The position numbers and the translations under genes are program-made. A model generated the notes under the pieces. The model saw only the letters and a program-made list of their open reading frames with translations, was not told the origin of the DNA and made no database searches. A stretch of DNA of 36,141 bases. Origin: an uncultured Gemmobacter sp. (GTDB lineage Bacteria; Pseudomonadota; Alphaproteobacteria; Rhodobacterales; Rhodobacteraceae). Below, piece by piece: positions 1 to 10,510 of the stretch. The DNA lies in NCBI GenBank assembly GCA_937983495.1, contig CALKAA010000112.1, positions 1-36,141 of the forward strand. The letters run 5' to 3'. How positions within the stretch are numbered: position 1 is the first letter of the stretch; each line of letters opens with the position of its first letter.

Positions 1-471
1 GTGATCGCTAGCCCAGCGTTTTGGAGCAGGGCAAGTCGAGTCGGCGATGCAGACGCTAAAAGTAGGGTTCTGGACATGGGGGCGTACCTGTGGAAAATCC
101 CGCTTTGTTCCAACGATGGGCTTGCGGGAAAATGCTTGTGCCAAAGCAAGGGGCGGAGGTTAGCCCCAGTTGTCAAGAGAAGTGCAGATATTGTCCACTT
201 GTGAACGAAGCTTCTCGCCGCTTGGGGAAAACGAACCTGTCCACAGACAGCGAAAAACTGTTCAACATAGGATAGATCTGATCAAAATGACAATGAAACA
301 AGGCAAAACTGGATTTTTCGGCTCATCACAATGCAGACTTATCCCCTGATGATAGCCTGTGAACAAGATACCGGATAATCTTGCATTTCCAGTTATGCAC
401 CTGACTAACTACATCATTTCTTTCTTTTATCTTTTCTTTAAGAAGAGATGGAAAAGAACAGGGAGGACACG
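1..471. other. oriC: Candidate chromosomal origin (oriC) or part of it; no gene seen
   Basis: No convincing reading frame lies here. Several 9-mers resemble DnaA boxes (consensus TTWTNCACA). On the minus strand 89-97 reads TTTTCCACA, a full match, and 358-366 reads TTGTTCACA. On the plus strand 191-199 is TTGTCCACT, 237-245 is CTGTCCACA, 339-347 is TTATCCCCT and 393-401 is TTATGCACC. A strongly AT-rich, pyrimidine-rich tract at about 405-447 could be an unwinding element, or simply the hemJ promoter region. In alphaproteobacteria such as Caulobacter, oriC lies close to heme genes and to the rho-mnmE-mnmG-rsmG-parAB block, which follows here. The left edge is cut by the window, so the full extent is unknown. 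Confidence 0.5.
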
Positions 472-921
472 ATGGGTGATTTTCTGGCAGAGAGCTATGC
501 TTGGGTTAAGTTCCTCCATGTCATCTCGGTGATCAGTTGGATGGCTGGCTTGTTCTACCTTCCGCGATTGTTCGTGTATCATGCTGAAGCTGTTGCCCAA
601 GGTGACAAGACCGATGAGTTGTTTCAGGTCATGGAGCGGCGTTTGCTCCGGGCCATCATGAATCCAGCGATGATCGCAACCTGGCTTTTCGGGCTCATGC
701 TGGTTTTCACGCCTGGAATCGTGGATTGGAGCATGGTTTGGCCTTGGGTGAAAGCCGGGTCTGTTCTTGGAATGACTTTGTTTCACATGTGGCTCGCGGC
801 GCGGCGCAGGGATTTTGCAACGGCACGCAACAGCAGACCCGGCAGAACTTATCGGATGATGAACGAAGTCCCGACTGCACTGATGATTCTGATTGTCGCT
901 TCGGTGATCGTCAAATTCTGA
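472..921 (+). CDS. hemJ: Protoporphyrinogen IX oxidase, HemJ type
   Basis: HemJ is an integral membrane protein that oxidises protoporphyrinogen IX to protoporphyrin IX, the penultimate step of heme synthesis. The 149-residue product matches the family size. It begins with the typical pattern of an early His (H16) in the first membrane helix, followed by ISWMAGLFYLPRLFVYH, and has about four hydrophobic segments, the last at the C-terminus. I chose ATG 472 rather than the upstream in-frame ATG 448 because GGGAGG at 461-466 is ideally spaced for it. It is the first gene after the putative origin region and is followed by rho 125 bases downstream. Confidence 0.88.
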   Translation: MGDFLAESYAWVKFLHVISVISWMAGLFYLPRLFVYHAEAVAQGDKTDELFQVMERRLLRAIMNPAMIATWLFGLMLVFTPGIVDWSMVWPWVKAGSVLGMTLFHMWLAARRRDFATARNSRPGRTYRMMNEVPTALMILIVASVIVKF

Positions 922-1046
922 TTTTGTTGACTCGGCTCACCCGGGAGCTTAAGTGCACAGGTCAGGGCCGTCCGGTCCGATGACTTTCCCTATGACAGAA
1001 GATCCAGTTTCCTCGCTTGGGGGAACTATTGGATGAGCGGAATCCC

Positions 1047-2318
1047 ATGACTATCGAACGGCTGAACCTTTCTGATCTGAAAGCCAAGACCCCGGCAGAG
1101 TTGCTGGCCATGGCAGAGGAATGGGAGATCGAGAATGCGCCCTCCATGCGGAAGGGTGAGATGATGTTCTCGATTCTCAAGGAACATGCCGAAGAGGGAT
1201 GGGAAATTGGGGGTGACGGTGTTCTCGAAGTTTTGCAGGATGGTTTCGGGTTCCTTCGGAGCCCTGAGGCAAATTACCTACCAGGACCGGATGACATTTA
1301 TGTCAGCCCGGAGATGATCCGGGTGTTCAGCCTGCGGACGGGTGATACGATTTCAGGCGTCATTCAGGCTCCACGCGACAATGAGCGCTATTTCAGCCTT
1401 GTGAAGGCTGAGCGGATCAATTTTGACGATCCCGAGAAAGCCAAGCACAAGGTTCATTTCGACAATCTGACGCCGCTTTACCCGGATGAGCGGCTGAAAA
1501 TGGAGATCGAAGACCCTACGATCAAGGATCGTTCGGCGCGGATCATTGATCTGGTGGCCCCGATTGGTAAAGGCCAACGGGCCTTGATCGTGGCTCCGCC
1601 GCGCACGGGTAAAACCGTTCTGTTGCAGAATATTGCTCGGTCCATCGAAGTGAATCATCCGGAGTGCTACCTGATTGTGCTGCTGATTGACGAGCGGCCT
1701 GAGGAAGTCACGGATATGCAGCGCTCTGTGAAGGGTGAGGTTGTGTCGTCAACCTTTGACGAACCTGCAACGCGTCACGTAGCAGTGGCTGAAATGGTCA
1801 TCGAAAAGGCCAAGCGTCTGGTCGAACATAAGCGGGATGTTGTCATCCTGCTGGACTCGATTACGCGACTCGGGCGTGCGTTCAACACTGTGGTGCCGTC
1901 GAGCGGTAAAGTGTTGACTGGCGGTGTTGATGCGAATGCACTGCAGCGGCCGAAGCGCTTCTTCGGTGCTGCACGCAATATCGAGGAGGGTGGCAGTCTC
2001 ACCATCATTGCGACTGCGCTCATTGATACTGGCAGCCGGATGGACGAAGTGATCTTTGAAGAATTCAAAGGCACTGGTAACAGCGAGATCGTTCTTGACC
2101 GCAAGGTTGCTGACAAGCGTGTCTTCCCAGCCATGGATATTCTCAAGTCCGGGACCCGCAAGGAAGATCTTTTGGTTGAAAAGGCAGACCTTCAGAAGAC
2201 CTATGTCTTGCGGCGCATCCTCAACCCGATGGGCACGACAGATGCGATCGAGTTCCTGATTGGCAAGCTGAAGCAAACCAAATCAAATTCCGAGTTCTTT
2301 GATTCGATGAATACCTGA
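1047..2318 (+). CDS. rho: Transcription termination factor Rho
   Basis: Rho is the hexameric RNA-dependent ATPase that ends transcription at factor-dependent sites. The 423-residue protein has the expected layout. An N-terminal helical region (LSDLKAKTPAELLAMAEE) comes first, then a cold-shock-like RNA-binding domain (GDGVLEVLQDGFGFLRSPEANY). The RecA-type ATPase core has Walker A in APPRTGKTVLL near residue 180, the Q-loop region and a Walker B-like VVILLDSITR. I chose ATG 1047 because the protein then starts like other alphaproteobacterial Rho proteins; an upstream in-frame TTG at 1017 is less likely. mnmE starts 16 bases after its stop, so the two are probably cotranscribed. Confidence 0.95.
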   Translation: MTIERLNLSDLKAKTPAELLAMAEEWEIENAPSMRKGEMMFSILKEHAEEGWEIGGDGVLEVLQDGFGFLRSPEANYLPGPDDIYVSPEMIRVFSLRTGDTISGVIQAPRDNERYFSLVKAERINFDDPEKAKHKVHFDNLTPLYPDERLKMEIEDPTIKDRSARIIDLVAPIGKGQRALIVAPPRTGKTVLLQNIARSIEVNHPECYLIVLLIDERPEEVTDMQRSVKGEVVSSTFDEPATRHVAVAEMVIEKAKRLVEHKRDVVILLDSITRLGRAFNTVVPSSGKVLTGGVDANALQRPKRFFGAARNIEEGGSLTIIATALIDTGSRMDEVIFEEFKGTGNSEIVLDRKVADKRVFPAMDILKSGTRKEDLLVEKADLQKTYVLRRILNPMGTTDAIEFLIGKLKQTKSNSEFFDSMNT

Positions 2319-2334
2319 CCTTCGGGAGGGTTGC

Positions 2335-3627
2335 ATGGATACGATCTATGCCCTTGCTTCGGCGCGAGGCCGTGCGGGTGTTGCCGTCATTCGATTGTCT
2401 GGCTCGAATGCTCATCGCATTATTGGCATGCTGACCAGCAAACCCTTGCCGTTGGTACGAAAAGCAACGCTCCGTCAGATTATTTGGCAAGATGAGATAC
2501 TTGATGAGGCTTTGATTCTGCTCTTTGGAGCGGGGCACAGTTTTACGGGCGAAGCTGTTGCCGAAATTCAGGTGCATGGGTCTTCTGCTGTCGTCACAGC
2601 GGTGTTGCGCGCCCTTTCAGAAACCGGATTGGCACGGCTTGCAGAGCCAGGGGAGTTCACCCGGCGCGCTTTGGACAATGGCAGGCTCGATCTTGCTCAG
2701 GTCGAAGGCCTTGCCGATTTGATTGATGCTGAAACCGAGGCGCAACGTAAACAGGCGTTACGGGTATTTTCAGGTGAAATTGGGCGCAGGATCGATGGGT
2801 GGCGTCCAAGGATGTTACGTTCTGCCGCACTGATGGAAGCTGTGATCGACTTTGTGGATGAAGATGTGCCTGTCGATGTGACACCAGAAGTGAAAGACTT
2901 GCTTGGTCAGCTCGTTCAGGAGCTTCGGCAGGAACTGGCTGGGGCACCCGTGTCCGAAAGGATTCGTGATGGTTTTGAAGTTGCCATCCTTGGGGCTCCA
3001 AATGTTGGAAAATCCACACTTTTGAATGCTCTGGCTGGTAGGGAAGCGGCGATTACATCAGAAATTGCCGGGACAACACGGGATGTCATTGAGGTTCGCC
3101 TTGATTTGGCTGGGTTGCCTGTTACCCTTCTCGATACAGCCGGAATGCGCGAAACAGAGGATCGCATCGAAGCAATCGGCATTGAGCGTGCACTGAAACG
3201 GGGCACGAATGCAGATTTGCGCGTGATTATTCTGTCGTCCCCTGATGAACCTTTGCCGATCAGCATCGAGGCAGATGATATTGTTGTCATTGGTAAGTCT
3301 GACCAGCAGCGCTATGATGGTGCGCGGATGATTTCTGCGCGGACAGGCGATGGCATTGATGCCTTGATCGATGACATTGCACGAATCCTTTCTCAGCGGG
3401 CTGCAGGTTCTGGCAGCTTGATTCGTGAACGCCAGAGATTGGCAGTTGAACAAGCGGTTGAGGCTTTGGATTCTGCTCTGCATGAGCTAGGAAATGGCCT
3501 CGAGAGAATCGAGTTGGCAGCGGAAGATGTGCGTCGTGCATCCCGTGCGCTGGATAAGCTGATCGGGCGTATCGGAGTGGAAGATGTCTTGGGCGAAATA
3601 TTCGCGTCCTTCTGCATCGGAAAGTGA
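2335..3627 (+). CDS. mnmE: tRNA uridine-5-carboxymethylaminomethyl modification GTPase MnmE
   Basis: MnmE works with MnmG to modify the wobble uridine (U34) of certain tRNAs. The 430-residue protein has an N-terminal folate-binding domain starting DTIYALASARGRAGVAVIRL, a helical domain, and an inserted GTPase domain. G1 is GAPNVGKS at 220-227, G3 is DTAG at 267-270, and the protein ends in the diagnostic CIGK with C427. The G4 motif, usually NKxD, reads GKSD at 320-323, so the guanine-contacting Asn appears replaced. GGGAGG at 2323-2328 supports ATG 2335. It precedes mnmG by three bases. Confidence 0.95.
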   Translation: MDTIYALASARGRAGVAVIRLSGSNAHRIIGMLTSKPLPLVRKATLRQIIWQDEILDEALILLFGAGHSFTGEAVAEIQVHGSSAVVTAVLRALSETGLARLAEPGEFTRRALDNGRLDLAQVEGLADLIDAETEAQRKQALRVFSGEIGRRIDGWRPRMLRSAALMEAVIDFVDEDVPVDVTPEVKDLLGQLVQELRQELAGAPVSERIRDGFEVAILGAPNVGKSTLLNALAGREAAITSEIAGTTRDVIEVRLDLAGLPVTLLDTAGMRETEDRIEAIGIERALKRGTNADLRVIILSSPDEPLPISIEADDIVVIGKSDQQRYDGARMISARTGDGIDALIDDIARILSQRAAGSGSLIRERQRLAVEQAVEALDSALHELGNGLERIELAAEDVRRASRALDKLIGRIGVEDVLGEIFASFCIGK

Positions 3628-3630
3628 GGA

Positions 3631-5498
<1,868 letters not shown>

Positions 5499-5502
<4 letters not shown>

Positions 5503-6119
5503 CTTCTGTACATGATTTCGCGGACATGGATGTTTCACGTGAAACATTGGACCGCCTTTCACATTATGTGGGCCTGATTCAAAAATGGAATCAAGCCATC
5601 AACCTCGTGTCGAAGTCGACGATCCCACAAATCTGGAATCGTCACATTGCCGACTCGTTACAGCTTGCATCATATCTTGATGAAACGCAGTCAAAATGGG
5701 CTGATCTAGGATCTGGCGGCGGCCTTCCAGGTCTTGTCGTCGCTATCGTAGCGAAAGAGCGCTATCCGAATCTGAATTTTGATCTTGTTGAAATTGATCA
5801 GAGAAAGTCGGTCTTCTTGCGGCAGGTCGCGCAAGATCTTGATCTGCGTGTGAAAGTGCACACAACCAAGATTGAAGACACTTCGCCGCTGAACGCCAGT
5901 GTCATCAGTGCAAGAGCCTTGGCCCCACTGTCTGTGCTTTGCGACTATGCGCGGCGTCATTTGGACCCGGAAGGATTTTGTCTGTTCCCAAAGGGGGCGC
6001 AGTCAGATGCCGAGGTTGCCGAAGCTAGAAAGCTCTGGTCCTTTTCACTGGAACAGGCAAAAAGCAAGACAGAGCCGCAAGCGAAGCTGCTGATCCTTCG
6101 AGCTATAGAACATGTCTGA
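5499..6119 (+). CDS. rsmG: 16S rRNA (guanine527-N7)-methyltransferase RsmG
   Basis: RsmG methylates G527 of 16S rRNA using S-adenosylmethionine. The 206-residue product matches the usual length of about 207. The methyltransferase glycine-rich loop ADLGSGGGLPG is at 68-78 and is followed by the acidic DLVEIDQRKSVFL. I take TTG 5499, which overlaps the mnmG stop and follows AAAGGAAGG at 5486-5494. ATG 5526 (residue 10) is the alternative, but it lies five bases before the second parS, whose bases encode the early VSRET. The gene overlaps parA by eight bases. Confidence 0.92.
5531..5546. promoter_or_regulatory. parS: parS centromere site 2
   Basis: A second perfect TGTTTCACGTGAAACA. It lies inside the first codons of rsmG, in a different reading frame from the mnmG copy, and so encodes the VSRET segment rather than FHVKH. 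Confidence 0.95.
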
Positions 6120-6936
6120 TCCAACCCGCCCCCCACTTCCTAAAATCATTGCCATTACCAACCAGAAGGGCGGAGTAGGCAAAACGACGACGGCCATAAA
6201 TCTGGCTGCTGGTTTTGCTGAACTCGGTGCGCGCGTTCTCCTTGTCGATCTTGACCCGCAAGGAAATGCTTCAACGGGTCTAGGAATTGATCTGCCCCAA
6301 CGTCAGGTCACTAGCTACGATGTCTTGCTTGAAGACATGCCGATTGATCAGGCGATACAGGAAACCGCCATTCCGAATCTCTGGATATGTCCGGCTAATG
6401 CCGACCTTGCGAGCGCAGACATAGAGCTTGTCTCAAATGAAAAGCGTAGCTTCCTATTGCATGATGCATTGCGCGATCGTTGCGTGGATCATCTGAAGCT
6501 GGACTATGTTCTGCTCGATTGCCCGCCATCCCTGAGCCTGCTGACCGTGAACGCACTATGTGCGGCACATTCCGTTCTGATTCCCTTGCAGGCTGAGTTT
6601 TTTGCCCTGGAAGGTTTATCGCAACTGATGTTGACGATTCGGACCGTTCGTGAAAACGCCAATCCAGAACTCAGGATCGAAGGTGTAGTGCTCACGATGT
6701 ATGATGGTCGCAACAACCTGTCGCAGCAGGTTGAATCGGATGTTCGCGCTACGCTGGGCAAGCTGGTGTTTGATACCTTGATTCCTCGAAATGTCAGGGT
6801 GAGCGAGGCACCATCCTATGCCTTGCCGGTGCTGAACTATGATACAGCGTCGAAAGGTAGCGAGGCATACCGTGCATTGGCACTTGAAATAGCCTCGCGC
6901 AATGGCTTCAGATCACAGTCCGGCGAAAGGGTTTGA
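6112..6936 (+). CDS. parA: Chromosome partitioning ATPase ParA
   Basis: ParA is the Walker-type ATPase that binds the nucleoid and moves ParB-bound origin DNA toward the poles. The 274-residue product has the deviant Walker A motif in TNQKGGVGKTTTAINLA around residues 16-32, a second motif in LLVDLDPQGNASTG, and the later DYVLLDCPPSLSLLTVNAL. The length fits chromosomal (Soj-type) ParA, without the N-terminal DNA-binding extension of plasmid types. The start codon overlaps the end of rsmG by 8 bases (ATGTCTGA). parB follows its stop by one base. Confidence 0.95.
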   Translation: MSDPTRPPLPKIIAITNQKGGVGKTTTAINLAAGFAELGARVLLVDLDPQGNASTGLGIDLPQRQVTSYDVLLEDMPIDQAIQETAIPNLWICPANADLASADIELVSNEKRSFLLHDALRDRCVDHLKLDYVLLDCPPSLSLLTVNALCAAHSVLIPLQAEFFALEGLSQLMLTIRTVRENANPELRIEGVVLTMYDGRNNLSQQVESDVRATLGKLVFDTLIPRNVRVSEAPSYALPVLNYDTASKGSEAYRALALEIASRNGFRSQSGERV

Positions 6937-6937
6937 T

Positions 6938-7873
6938 ATGGAACGCAAGACGGAACGTCGAGGCTTGGGGCGTGGTCTGTCTGCCTTGATGGCTGACATC
7001 AATGTTTTGCCGTCTCAATCTGCTGGCCAACCTGAGAATGGTGCGGAACGGCAGATTGAGGTGATTCCAGTAGAATATCTTCATCCGAATCCAAACCAGC
7101 CCAGAAGGCAATTCAGTGACGCTGAGTTGCAGGATCTGGCAGCTTCGATTCGTGAAAAAGGGGTTTTGCAGCCGTTGATCGTACGGCCGTTTACCGATCG
7201 CCCTGGCCATTTCGAGATTGTTGCTGGTGAGCGACGTTGGCGTGCATCCCAGATCGCACAGCTTCACGAAGTTCCGGTTCTGGTTCGTCTACTGGATGAT
7301 ACCGAGGTTCTGGAAGTTGCGATCATCGAAAATATTCAGCGTGCGAACCTGAATCCCATCGAGGAGGCGATGGCCTTTCGCCAGTTGATGGAGAGGTTTG
7401 GCCACACTCAGGAACGTTTGGCAGAGGCTCTGTCGAAAAGCCGCAGCTATATTGCCAACTTGCTCAGGCTGCTCAATCTTCCGCGGGATGTTCAAGATCT
7501 CGTGGTGAATGACAAGATTTCTGCGGGCCATGCGCGCGCGCTCATCACTGCAACAGATCCGCTGTCTTTGGCCCAGCAGGTTGTTGCCAAAGGTCTCTCT
7601 GTACGTGAAACGGAAGATCTGGTTCGCACGACGTCAGGCAAACTCACCGCGAAGAAGGGCAGCACACAAGGGGCGCGTTCTGCTCGATCAGATGAAACTG
7701 ATGCGGATACACTGGCGCTGCAACGTGACCTTTCTGCCAATCTTGGCATGGGTGTGAGCATTCAACATGAAGCCATGAGCGAACGCGGCGTCTTGACCAT
7801 CCGCTATAATACTCTGGATGATCTGGATTTTCTTTGCCAAGCACTTTCTCTGGCGAAGCGCGACATGGTTTGA
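6938..7873 (+). CDS. parB: Chromosome partitioning protein ParB
   Basis: ParB is the CTP-dependent clamp that loads at parS and spreads on flanking DNA, and it stimulates ParA. The 311-residue product begins with the typical basic GLGRGLSALMAD, then has PNPNQPRRQF and the CTP-binding GERRWR at 97-102. A helix-turn-helix for parS follows in HTQERLAEALSKSRSYIANL, and a C-terminal dimerisation segment ends the protein. I chose ATG 6938 because AAAGGG at 6926-6931 is six bases before it and because longer versions would overlap parA. Four cognate parS sites are present in this window. The gene converges on hemW with one base between the stops. Confidence 0.95.
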   Translation: MERKTERRGLGRGLSALMADINVLPSQSAGQPENGAERQIEVIPVEYLHPNPNQPRRQFSDAELQDLAASIREKGVLQPLIVRPFTDRPGHFEIVAGERRWRASQIAQLHEVPVLVRLLDDTEVLEVAIIENIQRANLNPIEEAMAFRQLMERFGHTQERLAEALSKSRSYIANLLRLLNLPRDVQDLVVNDKISAGHARALITATDPLSLAQQVVAKGLSVRETEDLVRTTSGKLTAKKGSTQGARSARSDETDADTLALQRDLSANLGMGVSIQHEAMSERGVLTIRYNTLDDLDFLCQALSLAKRDMV

Positions 7874-7874
7874 G

Positions 7875-9050
7875 CTAGAGCGCAGATATCAGACGTAGCA
7901 GGATCGCATTCAGCAGCGGTCGGCCCTTGGCTGTCGCTGCCATGATGTCGCCGTCAATCTCTACCATCCCAATATCGAGCAATTCATGAATAGCATCTTC
8001 GGGCAGTTCGCGGCCGGCATGGATTTCAAATCTCGAAAGAGAGATACCCTGATTTAGCCGAAGTCCCATGAGAAGAAATTCGGTTGCCAGTTCACTTGTG
8101 CCCAGCACGGTGCGTTGATCGTTGACGCTTCCATGTAGTGCCTGCTGCAACCAGATGTTGGGCGAATTCGGTGCAGCGGTTGAATGCCTTTGTGCACCGA
8201 GCGTCAACCGACCATGAGCACCAGGGCCGATCCCGGCATAATCGCCTGAGCCCCAGTAGATCATGTTATGGCGAGATTCTGCTCCTGATGCGGCATGGTT
8301 TGAAACTTCATAAGCGGGTATGCCGGCTGCGCGTGTCATGTCTTGAGTCAATTCATAGAAGTCAGCACCCAAGTCATCATCCGGCAAGCCTAGCAATTGC
8401 CCCTTCCGATGTCTTTCGCCAAAAACTGTCCCATCTTCGACGGTCAATTGGTAAAGTGACATGTGGTTGCTGCCAAAGCCTAACGCTTCGGCCAGTTCCG
8501 CTTGCCACTCGTCAAGTGTTTGAAACTGTCTTGCATAGATCAAATCGAAGGAGTAGCGCGCGAAAGTCGAAGCTGTCAGCTCTAGCGCTTTCCTTGCCTC
8601 GGCACCGCTATGCATGCGCCCCAGCCTGCGCAGGTCCATGTCATTCAGAGCTTGAATCCCAAGAGAGACACGATTGATTCCGGCATCTTTGAAGGCGCGC
8701 AATCTTGCGGCTTCGACAGATGTTGGATTGGCCTCAAGGGTGATCTCGAGATCGTTCTTTAAGCGCCAGGATTTCTGAATCTTGTCAAGAATGGCCGCAG
8801 TTGTTTGCGGAGGCATCAAGGATGGCGTTCCACCGCCAAAGTAAATGGTGCTGAGAACTCTGTCTCCAGTCAAAACTGCCATGCGCTCGATCTCATTGAG
8901 ATAGGCCGTGCGCCAAGCGTTCTGATCTATCTGTGTGCTGACATGGCTGTTGAAATCGCAATACGGACACTTGGATTGGCAAAATGGCCAATGGATATAG
9001 AGACCAAAGCCTGCAATCTGCCAATCTTGTTCCAGTGATGGTTCAGCCAT
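7875..9050 (-). CDS. hemW: Radical SAM heme chaperone HemW (HemN-like)
   Basis: A 391-residue radical SAM protein of the HemW branch, thought to deliver heme to respiratory enzymes; such proteins are often misnamed coproporphyrinogen III oxidase. The iron-sulfur motif is CQSKCPYC with C24, C28 and C31, followed by DFNSH, which is the HemW rather than the HemN pattern. GGGTPS follows at 72-77. Its start codon faces a parS site and the end of rdgB, 18 bases upstream, so it is probably read together with rph-rdgB. Its stop is one base from the parB stop. Confidence 0.9.
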   Translation of the reverse strand: MAEPSLEQDWQIAGFGLYIHWPFCQSKCPYCDFNSHVSTQIDQNAWRTAYLNEIERMAVLTGDRVLSTIYFGGGTPSLMPPQTTAAILDKIQKSWRLKNDLEITLEANPTSVEAARLRAFKDAGINRVSLGIQALNDMDLRRLGRMHSGAEARKALELTASTFARYSFDLIYARQFQTLDEWQAELAEALGFGSNHMSLYQLTVEDGTVFGERHRKGQLLGLPDDDLGADFYELTQDMTRAAGIPAYEVSNHAASGAESRHNMIYWGSGDYAGIGPGAHGRLTLGAQRHSTAAPNSPNIWLQQALHGSVNDQRTVLGTSELATEFLLMGLRLNQGISLSRFEIHAGRELPEDAIHELLDIGMVEIDGDIMAATAKGRPLLNAILLRLISAL

Positions 9051-9064
9051 ATCAGTACGCCCGA

Positions 9065-9080
9065 TGTTTCACGTGAAACA
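9065..9080. promoter_or_regulatory. parS: parS centromere site 3
   Basis: A third perfect TGTTTCACGTGAAACA in the gap between rdgB and hemW. It overlaps the last codons and the TGA stop of rdgB, where the bases read Cys-Phe-Thr-stop on the minus strand. Confidence 0.95.
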
Positions 9081-9680
9081 ACCTGCTACCAGCTTGCGGA
9101 AGGCATCGGCACGATGGCTGATCTCGTTCTTCTTCCAGCGATCCATTTCGCCAAATGTCACTGTATAGCCATCCGGCTGAAAGATCGGATCATAGCCATG
9201 TCCCTGATCGCCACGCCCGGGCCAAACCACCTGGCCGGGCATGATGCCGGGAAACACCTCATCATGACCATCGGGCCAAGCGAGCACTAGGGTGCAGCAA
9301 AAAGTGGCTCGCCGCGGGTAGGGTGCACGAACGGCTTCAAGTTCCGACCAGGCTCGTGCCATGGCCATGTCAAAGTCGCGTCCAGAAGGAGTTTCGGCCC
9401 AATCCGCTGTATAGACACCAGGGGCGCCACCGAGCGCGTCAATCATGATCCCGGAATCATCAGCCAATGCGGGCAATCCGGTAGCTTGGGCCGCGGTGTG
9501 CGCTTTGATGCGGGCGTTTCCCACGAAACTGGCTTCGGTTTCCGCAGGCTCAGGCAACCCCAACTGACCGGCCGACGAAACAGCAATTCCATATGGCAAA
9601 AGAAGCTGTTGAATCTCGTCCAGCTTGCCCACATTATGCGTGGCCACCAAAAGCTGCTTTTCAGTAAATTTACGCGCCAC
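9069..9680 (-). CDS. rdgB: dITP/XTP pyrophosphatase RdgB (Ham1 family)
   Basis: RdgB hydrolyses non-canonical purine triphosphates (dITP, XTP) to monophosphates so that they do not enter DNA. The 203-residue product starts in the usual way with KQLLVATHNVGKLDEI. It has the family segments FVGNARIKA, LADDSGIMIDALGGAPGVY and FGYDP-like GHGYDPIFQPDG, and ends near SHRADAFRKL. I chose GTG 9680, giving a protein that starts at the normal distance from the THN motif; it overlaps the rph stop by 11 bases. A longer version from ATG 9719 would run far into rph and is unlikely. Confidence 0.92.
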   Translation of the reverse strand: MARKFTEKQLLVATHNVGKLDEIQQLLLPYGIAVSSAGQLGLPEPAETEASFVGNARIKAHTAAQATGLPALADDSGIMIDALGGAPGVYTADWAETPSGRDFDMAMARAWSELEAVRAPYPRRATFCCTLVLAWPDGHDEVFPGIMPGQVVWPGRGDQGHGYDPIFQPDGYTVTFGEMDRWKKNEISHRADAFRKLVAGCFT

Positions 9681-10392
9681 GACCTGTCGCCTGTTTTTGT
9701 GCTTCGACCAAGGCTGCATTCCCGATATCGGCCAGATCCAGAAGTTGAAGCATTTCAGGGCGCGAAAATGTTGCCCCCTCGGCAGACATTTGAACTTCGA
9801 TCAATCGGCCAGAACCCGTCAAGACGAAGTTGCCATCAGTTCCCGCGGCGGAATCCTCAGCGTAGTCCAGGTCAAGCACTGGCTGTCCGGCATAGATGCC
9901 ACATGAGACCGCAACAACATGGTCGATAATCGGATCAGATGAAATGACACCAGCTTTCAAAAGCCTGTCAACTGCAAGACGAAGCGCCACCCATCCTCCA
10001 GTGATAGAAGCGCAGCGTGTTCCGCCATCAGCCTGGATCACATCGCAATCAATCACAATCTGGCGCTCACCGAGTGCAGAGCGATCAACACCTGCTCGCA
10101 GCGCTCTGCCGATGAGCCGTTGAATTTCTTGTGTTCGACCGCCTTGCTTGCCAAGCGCCGCTTCGCGACGTGTGCGGCTATGCGTTGCTCGGGGGAGCAT
10201 CCCATATTCCGCAGTTACCCAGCCAAGACCGCTATTCTTCAGGAACGGCGGTGGCTTGTCTTCAATTGTCGCCGTACATAGCACATGCGTATCGCCCATG
10301 CGGATGAGACAAGAACCCTCCGCGTGCTTTGTCACATTCACATCAATGCTGACGGGCCGCAACTGATCAAGCTTTCTTCCAGACGGGCGCAT
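9670..10392 (-). CDS. rph: Ribonuclease PH
   Basis: RNase PH is the phosphate-dependent 3' exonuclease that trims tRNA precursors. The 240-residue product matches the usual 238-240. It begins RPSGRKLDQLRPVSID, has the core CTATIEDKPPPFLK, the conserved GMLPRATHSRTRREA and QGGRTQEIQRLIGRALRA, and the phosphate-site region CDVIQADGGTRCASITG. ATG 10392 is the family start; a much longer in-frame upstream stretch runs across the hrcA promoter and is not coding. It is divergent from hrcA and overlaps rdgB downstream. Confidence 0.95.
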   Translation of the reverse strand: MRPSGRKLDQLRPVSIDVNVTKHAEGSCLIRMGDTHVLCTATIEDKPPPFLKNSGLGWVTAEYGMLPRATHSRTRREAALGKQGGRTQEIQRLIGRALRAGVDRSALGERQIVIDCDVIQADGGTRCASITGGWVALRLAVDRLLKAGVISSDPIIDHVVAVSCGIYAGQPVLDLDYAEDSAAGTDGNFVLTGSGRLIEVQMSAEGATFSRPEMLQLLDLADIGNAALVEAQKQATGRGA

Positions 10393-10456
10393 GTGGATAT
10401 CCTTGTGCACAAACTGCTGCCAGATACCCCTCGCAGCATCAGAAGTGCAACCATTA

Positions 10457-10486
10457 TTGACGCTGCGCCTGCAAGCGCCATATTTG
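10457..10486 (+). promoter_or_regulatory. Possible promoter of hrcA-grpE
   Basis: In the 118-base divergent gap between rph and hrcA, TTGACG at 10457-10462 is followed 17-18 bases later by ATATTTG, a plausible sigma-70-type pair upstream of ATG 10511. I see no CIRCE inverted repeat (TTAGCACTC-N9-GAGTGCTAA) and no convincing heat-shock sigma site in the gap. This is pattern matching only. Confidence 0.3.
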
Positions 10487-10510
10487 AAAAGAAGTTTGAA
10501 GATCACAACC

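Noticed and set aside
1..275. Short plus-strand frames of 61-67 codons in the origin region
   Set aside because: No recognisable motif, no ribosome-binding site, overlapping each other, and located among DnaA-box-like sequences.
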